From contig CAKTKB010000009.1 of NCBI GenBank assembly GCA_934569195.1, forward strand, positions 1 to 24,023: a DNA stretch of 24,023 nucleotides, written 5' to 3'. The translations under genes and the position numbers were made by a program. The stretch is from an uncultured Oscillospiraceae bacterium. Its GTDB lineage: Bacteria > Bacillota > Clostridia > Oscillospirales > Oscillospiraceae. The notes beneath the pieces are model-generated. The model did no database searches and was not told the origin of the DNA. It worked only from the letters and a program-made list of their open reading frames with translations. Positions 1 through 6,925 of this stretch are shown here, piece after piece. Each line of letters begins with the position of its first letter. Position 1 is the stretch's first letter.

Positions 1-372
1 CTGAATTGGAGCGTCCAACATTGGATTTGCCTGTACGGGATTTTCCCGTATAGGTTTTTCCTGTGTAGGTGATGGCGCTTTAGGCTGTTCCAGAATGGTG
101 TATTCGATTGAGCCGAGCTGCCCGTTTTCGTTGCGGACACGCGCACGGATCAGGTAGCCGTGCGCCTCCAGCTCCCGGATGCCACCGCTGATGCTGTCAA
201 TGCCGTCCTTGCAGATACGGGCAAGGCCCTTCATGGTGTAGTCCCAGTTCTCCGGCAGGGACAGCATGAGAGATAAAAGCCCCTTCGCTTTCAGCGACAG
301 CGACATATCCCGCAGATGATAGTTGGACATGACCGTATAATCCCTGGTCTTTTCGATACGGAATACAGCCAT
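1..372 (-). CDS. Replication-initiator-like winged-helix protein of a conjugative element (partial, C-terminus outside window)
   Basis: This is the first 124 codons of a minus-strand gene that runs off the left edge. The N-terminus (MAVFRIEKTRDYTVMSN, then LSLKAKGLLSLMLSLP) is the signature I recognise from helix-turn-helix/DUF6017-type proteins, often called replication initiator protein A, carried by Tn1549-like conjugative elements of Firmicutes. The first 90 or so residues would form a winged-helix DNA-binding domain (KGLARICKDGIDSISGGIRELEAHGYL is the helix-turn-helix region, residues about 57-83). A proline-rich linker with short P-x-Q/R-E/A repeats follows at about residues 104-124. 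A strong ribosome binding site, GGAAGGAGG, precedes the ATG at 372. In such elements this gene is usually the first one inside an end. It probably acts in element replication or control; the domain that would confirm this lies outside the window. Confidence 0.72.
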   Translation of the reverse strand, partial: MAVFRIEKTRDYTVMSNYHLRDMSLSLKAKGLLSLMLSLPENWDYTMKGLARICKDGIDSISGGIRELEAHGYLIRARVRNENGQLGSIEYTILEQPKAPSPTQEKPIRENPVQANPMLDAPIQ

Positions 373-552
373 CTTCGCACCTCCTTCCTCTGAAAATGAA
401 AAGTGTTGATTTTGGGCGGTTTGTCCGTCTGTATGCCTCTGCTGTCTCCCACATAGGAAAACACCCACGCCCTGTTCTGAACGCAAGCCACAGCAGAAGA
501 AAATACAGATTTTCCACCCTAATCACAACACTTGAATTTGGGTATAGAAAAA

Positions 553-579
553 GGGCGGCTGTCTGAAAAACAGTCGCCC
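553..579 (-). terminator. Rho-independent terminator or attenuator upstream of the initiator-like gene
   Basis: On the minus strand a 10-bp stem (GGGCGACTGT/ACAGCCGCCC with one G-T pair) and a 7-base loop are followed by CCCTTTTTC. It lies about 180 bases upstream of the gene starting at 372 and reads in the same direction. It could end a transcript coming from the right or act as an attenuator in that gene's leader. Confidence 0.6.
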
Positions 580-683
580 GAAAAGGGGATATATACAAGT
601 TATTTGCTACTCGTCCGCCTTGAAAACCGTTGATATTACTGGCTTTTTCAAAAAGTTCTGTATCACCACTCGCACCAGATTTA

Positions 684-722
684 TTACCGTTGTTGATACC
701 ACATCAACAACGGTAATTTTTT
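684..722 (+). terminator. Strong hairpin with T-run near the putative element end
   Basis: A perfect 14-bp inverted repeat (TTACCGTTGTTGAT / ATCAACAACGGTAA) with a 5-base loop is followed on the plus strand by TTTTTT. It has the form of a rho-independent terminator, but no plus-strand gene precedes it in the window. It may insulate the element end, or belong to a gene interrupted or lost there. Confidence 0.5.
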
Positions 723-860
723 ATTTTCTGCCGCCGCATATGCACGTTGTGAGGAGAAAGCAGGCATCCCAATCTCTTCCCGGTAAGGCAGCCCCATCGC
801 TGTCCGGGAAGGCAGTCCCCGGGCCCTACGGCGGGCAAAATTCGGGTCTTGCTTTCCCCT

Positions 861-2141
861 TTAATCTTCCTCCGTTTCTGCCCGATCCGTTCCTTCCGTG
901 GGAATTTCCTTCTTTTTCTTCCAGGGGACGTCGTCATCCGCGGCCTTGAAGTTATACACCGGCTTCATGATATCCACAATGTCCACCGATTCCCGGATGA
1001 CATCCACAATATCGTCCAGAGACTTATAGGCCATGGGCGCCTCATCAATGGTCTGCTCGCTCACCGAGGTGGTGTAGATGCCCGCCATAGCAGCCTTATA
1101 GGCCTCCAGATCGATCGTTTCCTTCGCCTGGCTTCTGGACAGGATGCGGCCCGCCCCATGGGGCGCGGAGTAGTTCCATTCGGGATTTCCTTTTCCCACG
1201 GCAAGGACGGAGCCGTCCCGCATATTGATGGGGATCAGAACCTTTTCCCCGGCATGGGCGGCAATGGCTCCCTTTCGGAGGATCATCTCGTCCGTATCGA
1301 TGTAATTGTGAATCGTGTGAAAGGCCTCCACCCCCGTCATGCCGGTCCGCTCCAGAAGAATTTCCGCCATCTTCTCCCGGTTTCTCCGGGCAAACTGCTG
1401 GCAAATTTCCACATCGTGAAGATAGTCCCAGAAAAACGTCCCATAGAGCCAACAAAAATCCTCCGGCGCATCCGGTGGTCTCGACGTATAATCCATTTCA
1501 AGAGCCTTGAGCGCCGCCTGAATTTCCGCGCGTCTGCCTTCCGCCTTATAGGTGCGGATGATCTCCTCCCTCCGGGCAAAATAGCGCTCCTTACCGGCGT
1601 GGAGATCCACGGCAAGCCGCTGATAGAACTCGGCGACCTGCTTGCCCAAGTTTCGGCTTCCGGAGTGTATGACCAGATAAAATGTGCCGTCTGACGCCCT
1701 ATCGATTTCGATAAAGTGATTTCCGCCGCCCAGCGTCCCCAGCGCCCGTTCCAGCCGTCTGGTATCCCGCAGAGAGCGGTAACATTTCAGTCCGGTCAGG
1801 TCAAACCGCTCGATGCGCCCTTCCCAGGTGTTCATGCCGGAGGGAATGAAGTGTGCCGCTTCGTCGATCCGAACGAAGTCCAGCTCCTTGTCGGCCAGCC
1901 TCACGGTGTACATCCCGCAGCCAATGTCCACACCCACGATATTGGGACATGCCTTATCAACTACCGTCATAGTGGTCCCGATGGTGCAGCCCTTTCCGGC
2001 GTGGACATCCGGCATAATGCGCACGCGGCTGTCTTTCGTCAGCGCATAATCGCACATCCGGCGAATCTGTTCAATTGCACTGTCCTCAATAACCTTTGCA
2101 TAGCAGATGGCAGTGCTCACTTTCCCTTGGATTTCAAGCAT
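861..2141 (-). CDS. rtcB: RNA-splicing ligase RtcB
   Basis: RtcB joins RNA ends carrying 2',3'-cyclic phosphate (or 3'-phosphate) to 5'-OH ends, using GTP and manganese through a guanylated histidine. The 426-residue protein has the full family pattern: PDVHAGKGCTIGTT (Asp45, His47), VGVDIGCGM (Cys75), LGGGNHFIEI (Asn141, His142), VIHSGSRNLG (His159) and YSAPHGAGR with the expected GMP-accepting His328. The length fits the RtcB family; the last 25 residues are charged and look disordered. The start at 2141 has GGGAGGA just upstream. It follows two WYL regulator genes after a 133-base gap with a terminator hairpin and a motif shared with the region before the first WYL gene, so it may be expressed partly from its own promoter. 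The family assignment is sure; the substrate (damaged tRNA or other RNA) is inferred. Confidence 0.95.
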   Translation of the reverse strand: MLEIQGKVSTAICYAKVIEDSAIEQIRRMCDYALTKDSRVRIMPDVHAGKGCTIGTTMTVVDKACPNIVGVDIGCGMYTVRLADKELDFVRIDEAAHFIPSGMNTWEGRIERFDLTGLKCYRSLRDTRRLERALGTLGGGNHFIEIDRASDGTFYLVIHSGSRNLGKQVAEFYQRLAVDLHAGKERYFARREEIIRTYKAEGRRAEIQAALKALEMDYTSRPPDAPEDFCWLYGTFFWDYLHDVEICQQFARRNREKMAEILLERTGMTGVEAFHTIHNYIDTDEMILRKGAIAAHAGEKVLIPINMRDGSVLAVGKGNPEWNYSAPHGAGRILSRSQAKETIDLEAYKAAMAGIYTTSVSEQTIDEAPMAYKSLDDIVDVIRESVDIVDIMKPVYNFKAADDDVPWKKKKEIPTEGTDRAETEED

Positions 2142-2246
2142 ATGTATCCTCCCTTCAAAATGGGCAGGCTGTCTTCGGCTTGCCCACCGTACTCGGACTT
2201 CATGGGTCCGCCTGCTTACGATGCTATTTTATCGGCTATTCCTTCC

Positions 2247-2280
2247 GCAATCACGGAAAAAAAGTTGCGAGCCATCAACG
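2247..2280. repeat. Intergenic motif, copy upstream of rtcB
   Basis: The plus-strand sequence GCAATCACGGAAAAAAAG, then TTGCGA and ATCAACG, recurs almost unchanged at 4511-4543. On the minus strand it reads CGTTGAT, TCGCAA, CTTTTTTTCCGTGATT, GCG. This copy lies 106-139 bases upstream of the rtcB start; the other lies at a similar place upstream of the first WYL gene. It may be a shared operator or promoter part, or a duplicated gene end. Confidence 0.55.
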
Positions 2281-2294
2281 CTCGCAACTTTTTT
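2258..2294 (-). terminator. Bidirectional hairpin overlapping the 3' end of the second WYL gene
   Basis: A perfect 15-bp inverted repeat (AAAAAAGTTGCGAGC / GCTCGCAACTTTTTT) with a 7-base loop gives a hairpin with an A-run on one side and a T-run on the other. The TGA stop of the WYL gene (2275-2277) lies in the loop. In the minus direction it would stop or thin out transcription between the WYL gene and rtcB. Confidence 0.75.
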
Positions 2295-3186
2295 GGCTGA
2301 TCAGTCTTTCTTTTATAAGGTCGATAAAGCACCCCGGCGCAGTCACCTTCACCATCGGCCCAAAGGAGAGGATTCGGATCACAATCTCCGTTTCATCGTC
2401 CTTGTCATAGGCGACGGTCACCCGATAGCGGTTCCCATCCAGCTTTTCCGCCTGCTTTTCAAAATGTGCAAAATGCATCAGGACCCGTTCCAACGCATTC
2501 CGGGCATCCACCAGTTCAAATTGAACCGTTCTGCTCTCGGGGTGCGGTCTCCTTTGGGAATGGGCCTCGTACGGCTTACTGTACGGCTTGATGTGTACAA
2601 TCCGGGCCAGGTTGACGGTCCCGCCGTAGCGGCAGCCGGAGCCGATCAACCGGAACTTGTCGTCCTTCTCGGAATATTCCAGATATTCCGGCAAGAGAAC
2701 CATATGGGTCAGGGTTCCCCTTCGGTTCGTTACGTCTATACGCAGGGGATACCGGTTCCGCAGAGCATCCATCACCAGACGAAAGTTGCGGATGTAGCCT
2801 GCATCCGTGTACGGGTCGCCGTCGGCGTACTTGTCAAAAACAAGCACATCCTCCGGGTTGAACAGCGGTTCAACCTCCGGGAAGCAGTCTTCCCCATCGG
2901 TAAAAAGCCGAATCCTCGGGTCCTGCCAGATGGCCCGCAGCCAGCGCTTTTCAAGGAGTGTCAGCGGGAGGGTCGGCGGGTGCTTCAGGGGCGTCGAACC
3001 GTCCGGATGGAGCAGCTGCCAACGTGCCTCCGTGAGCGCCGGTTCCATCGTCAGGATGCTTTCTCCGAAGGCATATTGCTCGATGATCGAACGAAGCTCC
3101 TCTTTTTGGAGCGGATGATCCGTGGCAGCCGTCAGAATCTGCGCCACGGTGCGGTAATAGGTGCCGTAAAGCTCGCTGAAAATCAC
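2275..3186 (-). CDS. WYL-domain transcriptional regulator (second of a pair)
   Basis: This 303-residue protein has the WYL arrangement. A WYL-like beta region lies at about residues 145-205 (LRIDVTNRRG, VLLPEYLEYSEKDDKFRLI, VNLARIVHI), and the C-terminal WCX extension at about 215-295 (RYRVTVAYDKDDETEIVIRI, then FGPMVKVTAPG). WYL proteins bind nucleic-acid or nucleotide ligands and usually regulate RNA- or DNA-damage or defence genes. I place the start at a GTG (3184-3186) that shares four bases with the TGA of the upstream WYL gene (GTGA), giving translational coupling. The longer open frame upstream to 3294 runs inside the previous gene and has no WYL character. The N-terminal 140 residues contain no clear helix-turn-helix, so this may be the ligand-binding partner of the upstream protein. 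Confidence 0.82.
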   Translation of the reverse strand: MIFSELYGTYYRTVAQILTAATDHPLQKEELRSIIEQYAFGESILTMEPALTEARWQLLHPDGSTPLKHPPTLPLTLLEKRWLRAIWQDPRIRLFTDGEDCFPEVEPLFNPEDVLVFDKYADGDPYTDAGYIRNFRLVMDALRNRYPLRIDVTNRRGTLTHMVLLPEYLEYSEKDDKFRLIGSGCRYGGTVNLARIVHIKPYSKPYEAHSQRRPHPESRTVQFELVDARNALERVLMHFAHFEKQAEKLDGNRYRVTVAYDKDDETEIVIRILSFGPMVKVTAPGCFIDLIKERLISQKSCER

Positions 3187-4427
3187 CCGGCATCCCCGCC
3201 TTCCAGGCCGTAAAGGGCATACATTTCCTTCAGGTCGCTGCGGAACTGGGCGGCAAGGGCCGGATTGGAAAAGCGGATATCGGTGATTCTGCAAATAAAC
3301 GTCCGTATCCAGGGGACAAGCTCACTTGCATCATAGACATCGGCCGAAAACCGGCTCGTATGGGCATCCAGCTTCTCTACGGTCCCGCAGCGCTTTTCCC
3401 GCTGGAGCCGTCTGTGAATGTACCCCTCGTCCGGGCCGTACCGGACGGTGAACTCCACATGCTCCATTCGGTCGCCGGAGGTGCTCTGCGTGCTGACGCC
3501 CCACATATGGGGCAGCATCCCATTGAGTTTTTCCCGCAGCGCATCGAACCTCTCGCAAGGCTCGCCGATCCCCACAGACACAATGTTGTCCGTCCGAAAG
3601 GAGGTGATCCGTTGGAAGCGGGGTACGTAGGCCATCAGGTACTGCCTTCCGCTCTGCACACTGACCATGATTTTCAGCGGCACCACATGGCTTTCCGCGA
3701 TTGTGTCCCTGCGGCGGTTCACACTCTCCAGCGCAACGTTCCGCTTTTCGTAAATTGCGGTCAACAATTGGCAGACGATTTCGCTGTCCATGGCCCCGGT
3801 TATATAATGGTGCTTGAACGCGAAGTGCTCGTCATGGGCGGCTTCTCTATCCAGCAAATAAGAGCCGATCACCCCGCAGGGGGATACCTCAGAAAAGAAA
3901 TCCAAAATATCCGTATCGCAGGAATATCCCCCTTCCTTACGGCGATAATACATGGTTTTCCCGCGCTTTTCGGAAGCCAGAACACCTGCGGTTATGTATT
4001 CGTTCAGCTTTTTACGCACTGTGGAGGCGTCAAACACCTTTGGCTCCCGGAAGCCCCGGAGATAAGCATCCAGCCGATCCAGAATGTCCTTCAGTGTCAG
4101 CGCAACCTCCGGGGCAGACAGAATATCCAAAAGGATAAAGTGCAGCGTAATGTCGCCGTCGGTAAAGCTTTTGGCTTTCCAGGCAGTATAGAGCGGATTA
4201 TGACGGGAAACCCGGCTGTCAATCGAAAGAAAGACGTTTTTCCCCTCCGGATTCCGGCGAAACCGCATATAGTCTCCCAGCCAGCTCTCCACACGGCGGC
4301 GCTCATCGTCATAGGAGCGTGCGCTTTTCTTGTTGTACGCCTCCCGGCTCTTGAAGCCGTAGACATAAAACTCCCGCATATAGTCCCGGGTACGGTTAAA
4401 ATTCTTGATCAGCTCACTATATGCCAT
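3183..4427 (-). CDS. WYL-domain transcriptional regulator with winged-helix N-terminus (first of a pair)
   Basis: This is a 414-residue protein. A winged-helix region is likely at about residues 95-163 (ALTLKDILDRLDAYL, DASTVRKKLNEYITAGVL, RRKEGG). A WYL core follows at about 215-290, with GRQYLMAYVPRFQRITSFRT as the typical central strand motif, then a WCX-like C-terminal domain at about 325-400. The start at 4427 has GAAGGGGG upstream. Its stop overlaps the GTG of the next WYL gene, so the two are probably made together and may form a heteromer. It lies between a NUDIX gene and rtcB, all on one strand. A role as the regulator of rtcB, playing the part RtcR plays in Escherichia coli, is an inference from position only. 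Confidence 0.82.
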   Translation of the reverse strand: MAYSELIKNFNRTRDYMREFYVYGFKSREAYNKKSARSYDDERRRVESWLGDYMRFRRNPEGKNVFLSIDSRVSRHNPLYTAWKAKSFTDGDITLHFILLDILSAPEVALTLKDILDRLDAYLRGFREPKVFDASTVRKKLNEYITAGVLASEKRGKTMYYRRKEGGYSCDTDILDFFSEVSPCGVIGSYLLDREAAHDEHFAFKHHYITGAMDSEIVCQLLTAIYEKRNVALESVNRRRDTIAESHVVPLKIMVSVQSGRQYLMAYVPRFQRITSFRTDNIVSVGIGEPCERFDALREKLNGMLPHMWGVSTQSTSGDRMEHVEFTVRYGPDEGYIHRRLQREKRCGTVEKLDAHTSRFSADVYDASELVPWIRTFICRITDIRFSNPALAAQFRSDLKEMYALYGLEGGDAG

Positions 4428-4510
4428 AGGTTCGCCCCCTTCACCGGTTCGCTAAAAACACGCCGTCCTGAATCATTCATGCTCCCGCCCATTATCCCGC
4501 TGTCCGGTAC

Positions 4511-4543
4511 GCAAATCACGGAAAAAAGCTTGCGAAATCAACG
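4511..4543. repeat. Intergenic motif, copy upstream of the first WYL gene
   Basis: This is the second copy of the motif described at 2247-2280: GCAAATCACGGAAAAAAG, then TTGCGA and ATCAACG. It overlaps the last six bases of the NUDIX gene and lies 84-116 bases upstream of the WYL start. Unlike the rtcB copy, its hairpin arms are degenerate, so the part kept in common is the sequence and not the terminator fold. Confidence 0.5.
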
Positions 4544-4933
4544 ATGCGCCTCGGCCATTTCCCGGATATGCTCGTTGATAGCCTCGTCTGCCGGGCAGAA
4601 TGCAAAATCGGGTATTTCCCTCGGCAGAATCCAGCGGAGGTCGTTGTGCTCAAGCAGGGTGATTTCGCCGTCCGAAATGGAGGCGTTGAAGAGGGTCAAA
4701 TGGATGGTGATATCCGGATACGCGTGTACCACCTCAAAAAACACCGAGTGAACGCAGACGGTAATATTCAGCTCCTCTCTGCACTCCCGGACCAGGGCTT
4801 CCTCTTTTGTCTCGCCCGGCTCAACCTTACCGCCCACATATTCCCAAAGGAGCGGACGGGCCTTATTTGCCGGTCTCTGGCAAATCAAGAACCGGTCCCG
4901 ATCCCATATCAGGGCCGCCACAACCTCAACCAT
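4538..4933 (-). CDS. NUDIX hydrolase (MutT-like)
   Basis: This 131-residue protein carries a NUDIX box at residues 35-57 (GKVEPGE, then REC and REELNI), matching G-x5-E-x7-R-E-U-x-E-E-x-G-U except that Asn replaces the last Gly. The N-terminal VAALIWDRDRFLICQRP is typical of the MutT/(d)NTP pyrophosphohydrolase group. Such enzymes cleave nucleoside diphosphates linked to another group, often oxidised dGTP. The start at 4933 is preceded by AAAGGAGA. It sits 61 bases after the EFR1 gene and 110 bases before the WYL pair, all on the same strand. A link with RtcB, for example in removing damaged nucleotides, is only suggested by position; the substrate is unknown. Confidence 0.88.
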   Translation of the reverse strand: MVEVVAALIWDRDRFLICQRPANKARPLLWEYVGGKVEPGETKEEALVRECREELNITVCVHSVFFEVVHAYPDITIHLTLFNASISDGEITLLEHNDLRWILPREIPDFAFCPADEAINEHIREMAEAHR

Positions 4934-4994
4934 CTTTTTTCTCCTTTACAAGTCCCAACGCCTACGGCAAATTCTCCGGGAGCGCTCCGGTTTT

Positions 4995-5732
4995 TTATAT
5001 CTTCCCCTTCGGGTTCTGGTACTGCCCGTGGTTTTGCGTCCGGTTTCTGTACCCGATGGCAAACTTCGGGCAACGGTGGAGGCATCCCAGGCACATGACG
5101 CACCTTTCCTTGACCCAGACGGGCCGATTCTCCCGCATTTCGATGGCCTGCACCGGGCATTTCCGGGCGCACAGGCCACAGCCGATACAGCTGTCCTCCA
5201 CGCGGAGATTTGCCGTGCGCCGCACCCTGTGGTTATAAATCGGCTCGGCAAACAGCTTCGTGAAAATCAGCGGAGTACAGGGCCGCATATGCCGGCTGGT
5301 GCGCCGCTCCCGGATGCATTGCAGGATGGTTCCCAATTCCGATTCCGTGTTTTTCGTATATTTTGCCACCTTTTCCGGGGTAGAAAGGTCGAAAATCGGT
5401 GTCCAGGTATCCACCATCCGGACGGCATAGTAGGCGTCAATGCTGCGTCCCCGGATGGCCGCATTGGCCGCGGCCCCGGAAGCGCCGGGGGTAGTCCCGT
5501 AGGTAGCCACAAAATACAAATACTCCGTCCGGAAGGCCGCTTTTTCCAGGAAATCCTTGACGATACTGGGCAGGCCCCAGTCGTAGGTGGGCGAGACGAT
5601 GCCGATAACTTCCTCCGCAAACGCAAAGCGGTTTTCCCGGATGCAGTCCACGATAGACAGCGCTTCCCCGCCCTCCGCCAGCCGTGCGGCCACGTATTTG
5701 CAGTTGCCGGTTGCAGAAAAATATAAAATCAT
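4995..5732 (-). CDS. EFR1 family flavodoxin-ferredoxin
   Basis: This 245-residue electron carrier has two parts. Residues 1-165 are a flavodoxin-like domain beginning MILYFSATGNCKYVA, the FMN phosphate-binding loop SATGNC, with IVSPTYDWGLPSIVKDFLE as the second typical block. Residues 180-225 hold two [4Fe-4S] motifs: Cys182, 185, 188, 192 and Cys211, 214, 217, 221, both in the C-x2-C-x2-C-x3-C-P pattern. This matches the EFR1 family common in clostridia; its redox partner is unknown. It is soluble and cytoplasmic, with no signal or membrane segment. GTGAGGG precedes the ATG at 5732. It is the first gene after a good sigma-A-type promoter at 5856-5883 and probably heads the transcript that continues into the NUDIX and WYL genes. 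Confidence 0.93.
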   Translation of the reverse strand: MILYFSATGNCKYVAARLAEGGEALSIVDCIRENRFAFAEEVIGIVSPTYDWGLPSIVKDFLEKAAFRTEYLYFVATYGTTPGASGAAANAAIRGRSIDAYYAVRMVDTWTPIFDLSTPEKVAKYTKNTESELGTILQCIRERRTSRHMRPCTPLIFTKLFAEPIYNHRVRRTANLRVEDSCIGCGLCARKCPVQAIEMRENRPVWVKERCVMCLGCLHRCPKFAIGYRNRTQNHGQYQNPKGKI

Positions 5733-5855
5733 GGACAGCCCTCACTTTGCATTCCGAAATCTCCCCGTCCCTCAAACCGGATTGTCCGGGACAGCCGCTT
5801 GCTTCCCGAAAAAGCTCTTTTAGCTGTCTCCCCGCATGCGGCATCGGATAGGAAT

Positions 5856-5883
5856 ATTATAACAGGATTTCACCGGCTTTCAA
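5856..5883 (-). promoter_or_regulatory. Sigma-A-type promoter for the EFR1-NUDIX-WYL genes
   Basis: On the minus strand TTGAAA (5878-5883) and TATAAT (5856-5861) are separated by 16 bases. The expected transcript start is near 5849, about 116 bases before the EFR1 start codon. Confidence 0.65.
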
Positions 5884-5982
5884 TAGAGATCGTAAGAAAA
5901 CAGGCCGGATTTCCCTTCACCGCAGCGCCACGTCTAAAGACCGGCCCGCAAGGAAAACGGCCTCCGGTAGAAAAGCAAAAAG

Positions 5983-6007
5983 GCGCGGCACAAATGCTGT
6001 GCCGCGC
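5983..6007 (-). terminator. Rho-independent terminator
   Basis: A perfect 10-bp stem (GCGCGGCACA / TGTGCCGCGC) with a 5-base loop is followed on the minus strand by CTTTTTGCTTTTC. It ends the transcript of the YbaN-like gene before the EFR1 promoter. Confidence 0.8.
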
Positions 6008-6089
6008 GGAAAGGGGATGGGTAAGCCACGCTGCAAAAATCGAATCCTTTCAAAGGCGCTCCGGATAAACGGGGCGGGCATACAAGAAC

Positions 6090-6113
6090 AGCCGGAGCAT
6101 ATCCCCTCCGGCT
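6090..6113. terminator. Hairpin directly behind the YbaN-like gene
   Basis: An 8-bp stem (AGCCGGAG / CTCCGGCT) with an 8-base loop lies seven bases past the stop codon. The better T-run (TTTTTT, 6118-6123) is on the plus strand, so it may mainly block plus-strand readthrough or protect the minus-strand mRNA end, while the hairpin at 5983-6007 does the termination. Confidence 0.5.
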
Positions 6114-6120
6114 GCACTTT

Positions 6121-6531
6121 TTACGAAAGGTTCTCCGCCGGGACAGGCTCGGCCTTGCCCAGGGTTTTCACAAAGAACACGAAATACACGATATGTGCCG
6201 CCCACACGCAGGCGAGGATCGCACAGGGGATATACAGTGCCTTTCTCCACATCATGAAAAAGCCGAAGGCCATCAGGGCCGTGACAGTAGACAGAATTTT
6301 CGTCTTGGTTTTTCCCGTCATTCCCTTCCCTTTTACGTAGTTTTCCAAATTGTTCTTATACATCTTCGTCCCGACGAACCAGTCGTGCAGTCTCTGGGAG
6401 GACTGAGAGAAGCAGAACACCGTCACAAGGAAGAACGGAACAGTCGGCAGCACCGGCAGCACAATGCCCACGCAGCCAAGGGCCAGGCAAAGGCAGCCCA
6501 GAAGCAAAAAGATCAGTCGCTTGAGTTTCAT
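6121..6531 (-). CDS. YbaN/DUF454 family membrane protein
   Basis: This 136-residue membrane protein carries the DUF454 (YbaN) hallmark at residues 17-50: ALGCVGIVLPVLPTVPFFLV followed by FCFSQSSQRLHDW. Three hydrophobic segments are visible: about 5-24 with 28-43 close behind, 83-95, and 100-122. The function of the family is not established. I place the start at 6531, where AAAGGAGAAAACAAC precedes the ATG; the frame extends upstream to 6600 but without a ribosome binding site. It appears to be a single-gene transcript with its own terminators. Confidence 0.9.
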   Translation of the reverse strand: MKLKRLIFLLLGCLCLALGCVGIVLPVLPTVPFFLVTVFCFSQSSQRLHDWFVGTKMYKNNLENYVKGKGMTGKTKTKILSTVTALMAFGFFMMWRKALYIPCAILACVWAAHIVYFVFFVKTLGKAEPVPAENLS

Positions 6532-6925
6532 GTTGTTTTCTCCTTTTCCGATGGGTTTGGCGTAAAAGGCAGCTGTCCGGAAGCTCAGGGAGTCAGCCAA
6601 AGCGGCTCCCGCTCAAATGAGACGCCCGCGACTGCGGTCGATTCGGCAGGCTTCCAAAAGGCGGCAGTATCGCGCCTCGCTCCTATGGATACGCCGGAGT
6701 TAGCCGCAGCTAACACTCTGTCAAAAAACCGGCGGAAGCGTCCTGCCCCCACCGTCCGGTATTGTAGCATAAGCCGCCGCAAAAAGCAAACAGGAATTTC
6801 CCATTGCCCTCCGCCCCACCGGGAGGGCCGGTGCGCAGGAAAAGGGCAATCCGCCTGACAATTTCAAAAAAGGGATAGGAAAAAGGGGAAAAGTATGCTA
6901 TGATAAGGGGTGAGGTGAGCGATGT
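6532..6925. other. Divergent intergenic region between the YbaN-like gene and the ruv operon
   Basis: No credible gene is seen; the open frames are shadows without ribosome binding sites. It holds a candidate minus-strand promoter (6761-6789), a small hairpin GTTAGC/GCTAAC (6699-6714) in the YbaN-gene leader, and a GC-rich hairpin CACCGG/CCGGTG at about 6818-6834 nested between TTGCCC and GGGCAA. The plus-strand promoter of the ruv operon should lie at about 6855-6905: TATGAT at 6899-6904 is a fair -10, but I see no good -35 at the right distance. Confidence 0.5.
6761..6789 (-). promoter_or_regulatory. Candidate promoter for the YbaN-like gene
   Basis: On the minus strand TTGCTT (6784-6789) and TACAAT (6761-6766), with a TG two bases before the -10, are separated by 17 bases. 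This would give a leader of about 220 bases, which is long for such a small gene. Confidence 0.4.

Larger units (their letters stand above)
1..720. mobile_element. Probable end of an integrative conjugative element (Tn1549-like), boundary not resolved
   Basis: The initiator-like gene at 1-372 reads out of the left edge and is followed on its upstream side by about 490 bases without a gene, the usual layout at the end of Tn1549-like elements. Chromosomal genes (rtcB and its neighbours) begin at 861. No terminal repeat or target duplication can be proved because the other end is outside the window. The AT-rich stretch at about 600-720, with a perfect 14-bp inverted repeat at 684-716, is the most likely place for the junction. 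The exact end point is a guess. Confidence 0.4.
373..860. other. Non-coding stretch between the element's first gene and rtcB
   Basis: There is no credible gene here; the open frames are short, lack ribosome binding sites and have no recognisable motifs. The stretch holds the ribosome binding site of the initiator-like gene (373-385), a minus-strand terminator-like hairpin (553-579), a long plus-strand hairpin with a T-run (684-722) and, at about 776-825, two imperfect copies of a short GC-rich sequence of the type GGGG(A)CTGCCTT(C/A)CCGG on the minus strand, downstream of the rtcB stop. Confidence 0.6.
5733..6120. other. Non-coding stretch between EFR1 and the YbaN-like gene
   Basis: No credible gene is seen. 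It contains the leader (about 116 bases) and promoter of the EFR1 gene, a minus-strand terminator at 5983-6007 and a second hairpin at 6090-6113 directly behind the YbaN-like gene. Confidence 0.6.

Noticed and set aside
36-60. CCTGTACGGG/CCCGTATAGG inverted repeat
   Set aside because: It lies inside the proline-rich repeat coding region of the initiator-like gene and is explained by repeated codons.
849-1694. Plus-strand open frame opposite rtcB
   Set aside because: The minus strand encodes an RtcB with all active-site blocks; the plus-strand product is featureless.
3187-3294. Longer N-terminus for the second WYL protein (start at 3294)
   Set aside because: The added 36 residues overlap the upstream WYL gene and are Pro/Arg-rich noise; the GTG in GTGA is the coupled start.
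4974-4997. CCGG-GAGCGCT-CCGG followed by TTTTTT at the end of EFR1, plus strand
   Set aside because: There is only a 4-bp outer stem and no plus-strand gene upstream; most likely chance.
6585-6782. 65-codon minus-strand ORF upstream of the YbaN-like gene
   Set aside because: It has no ribosome binding site and begins upstream of or at the candidate promoter; its composition is like a shadow frame.
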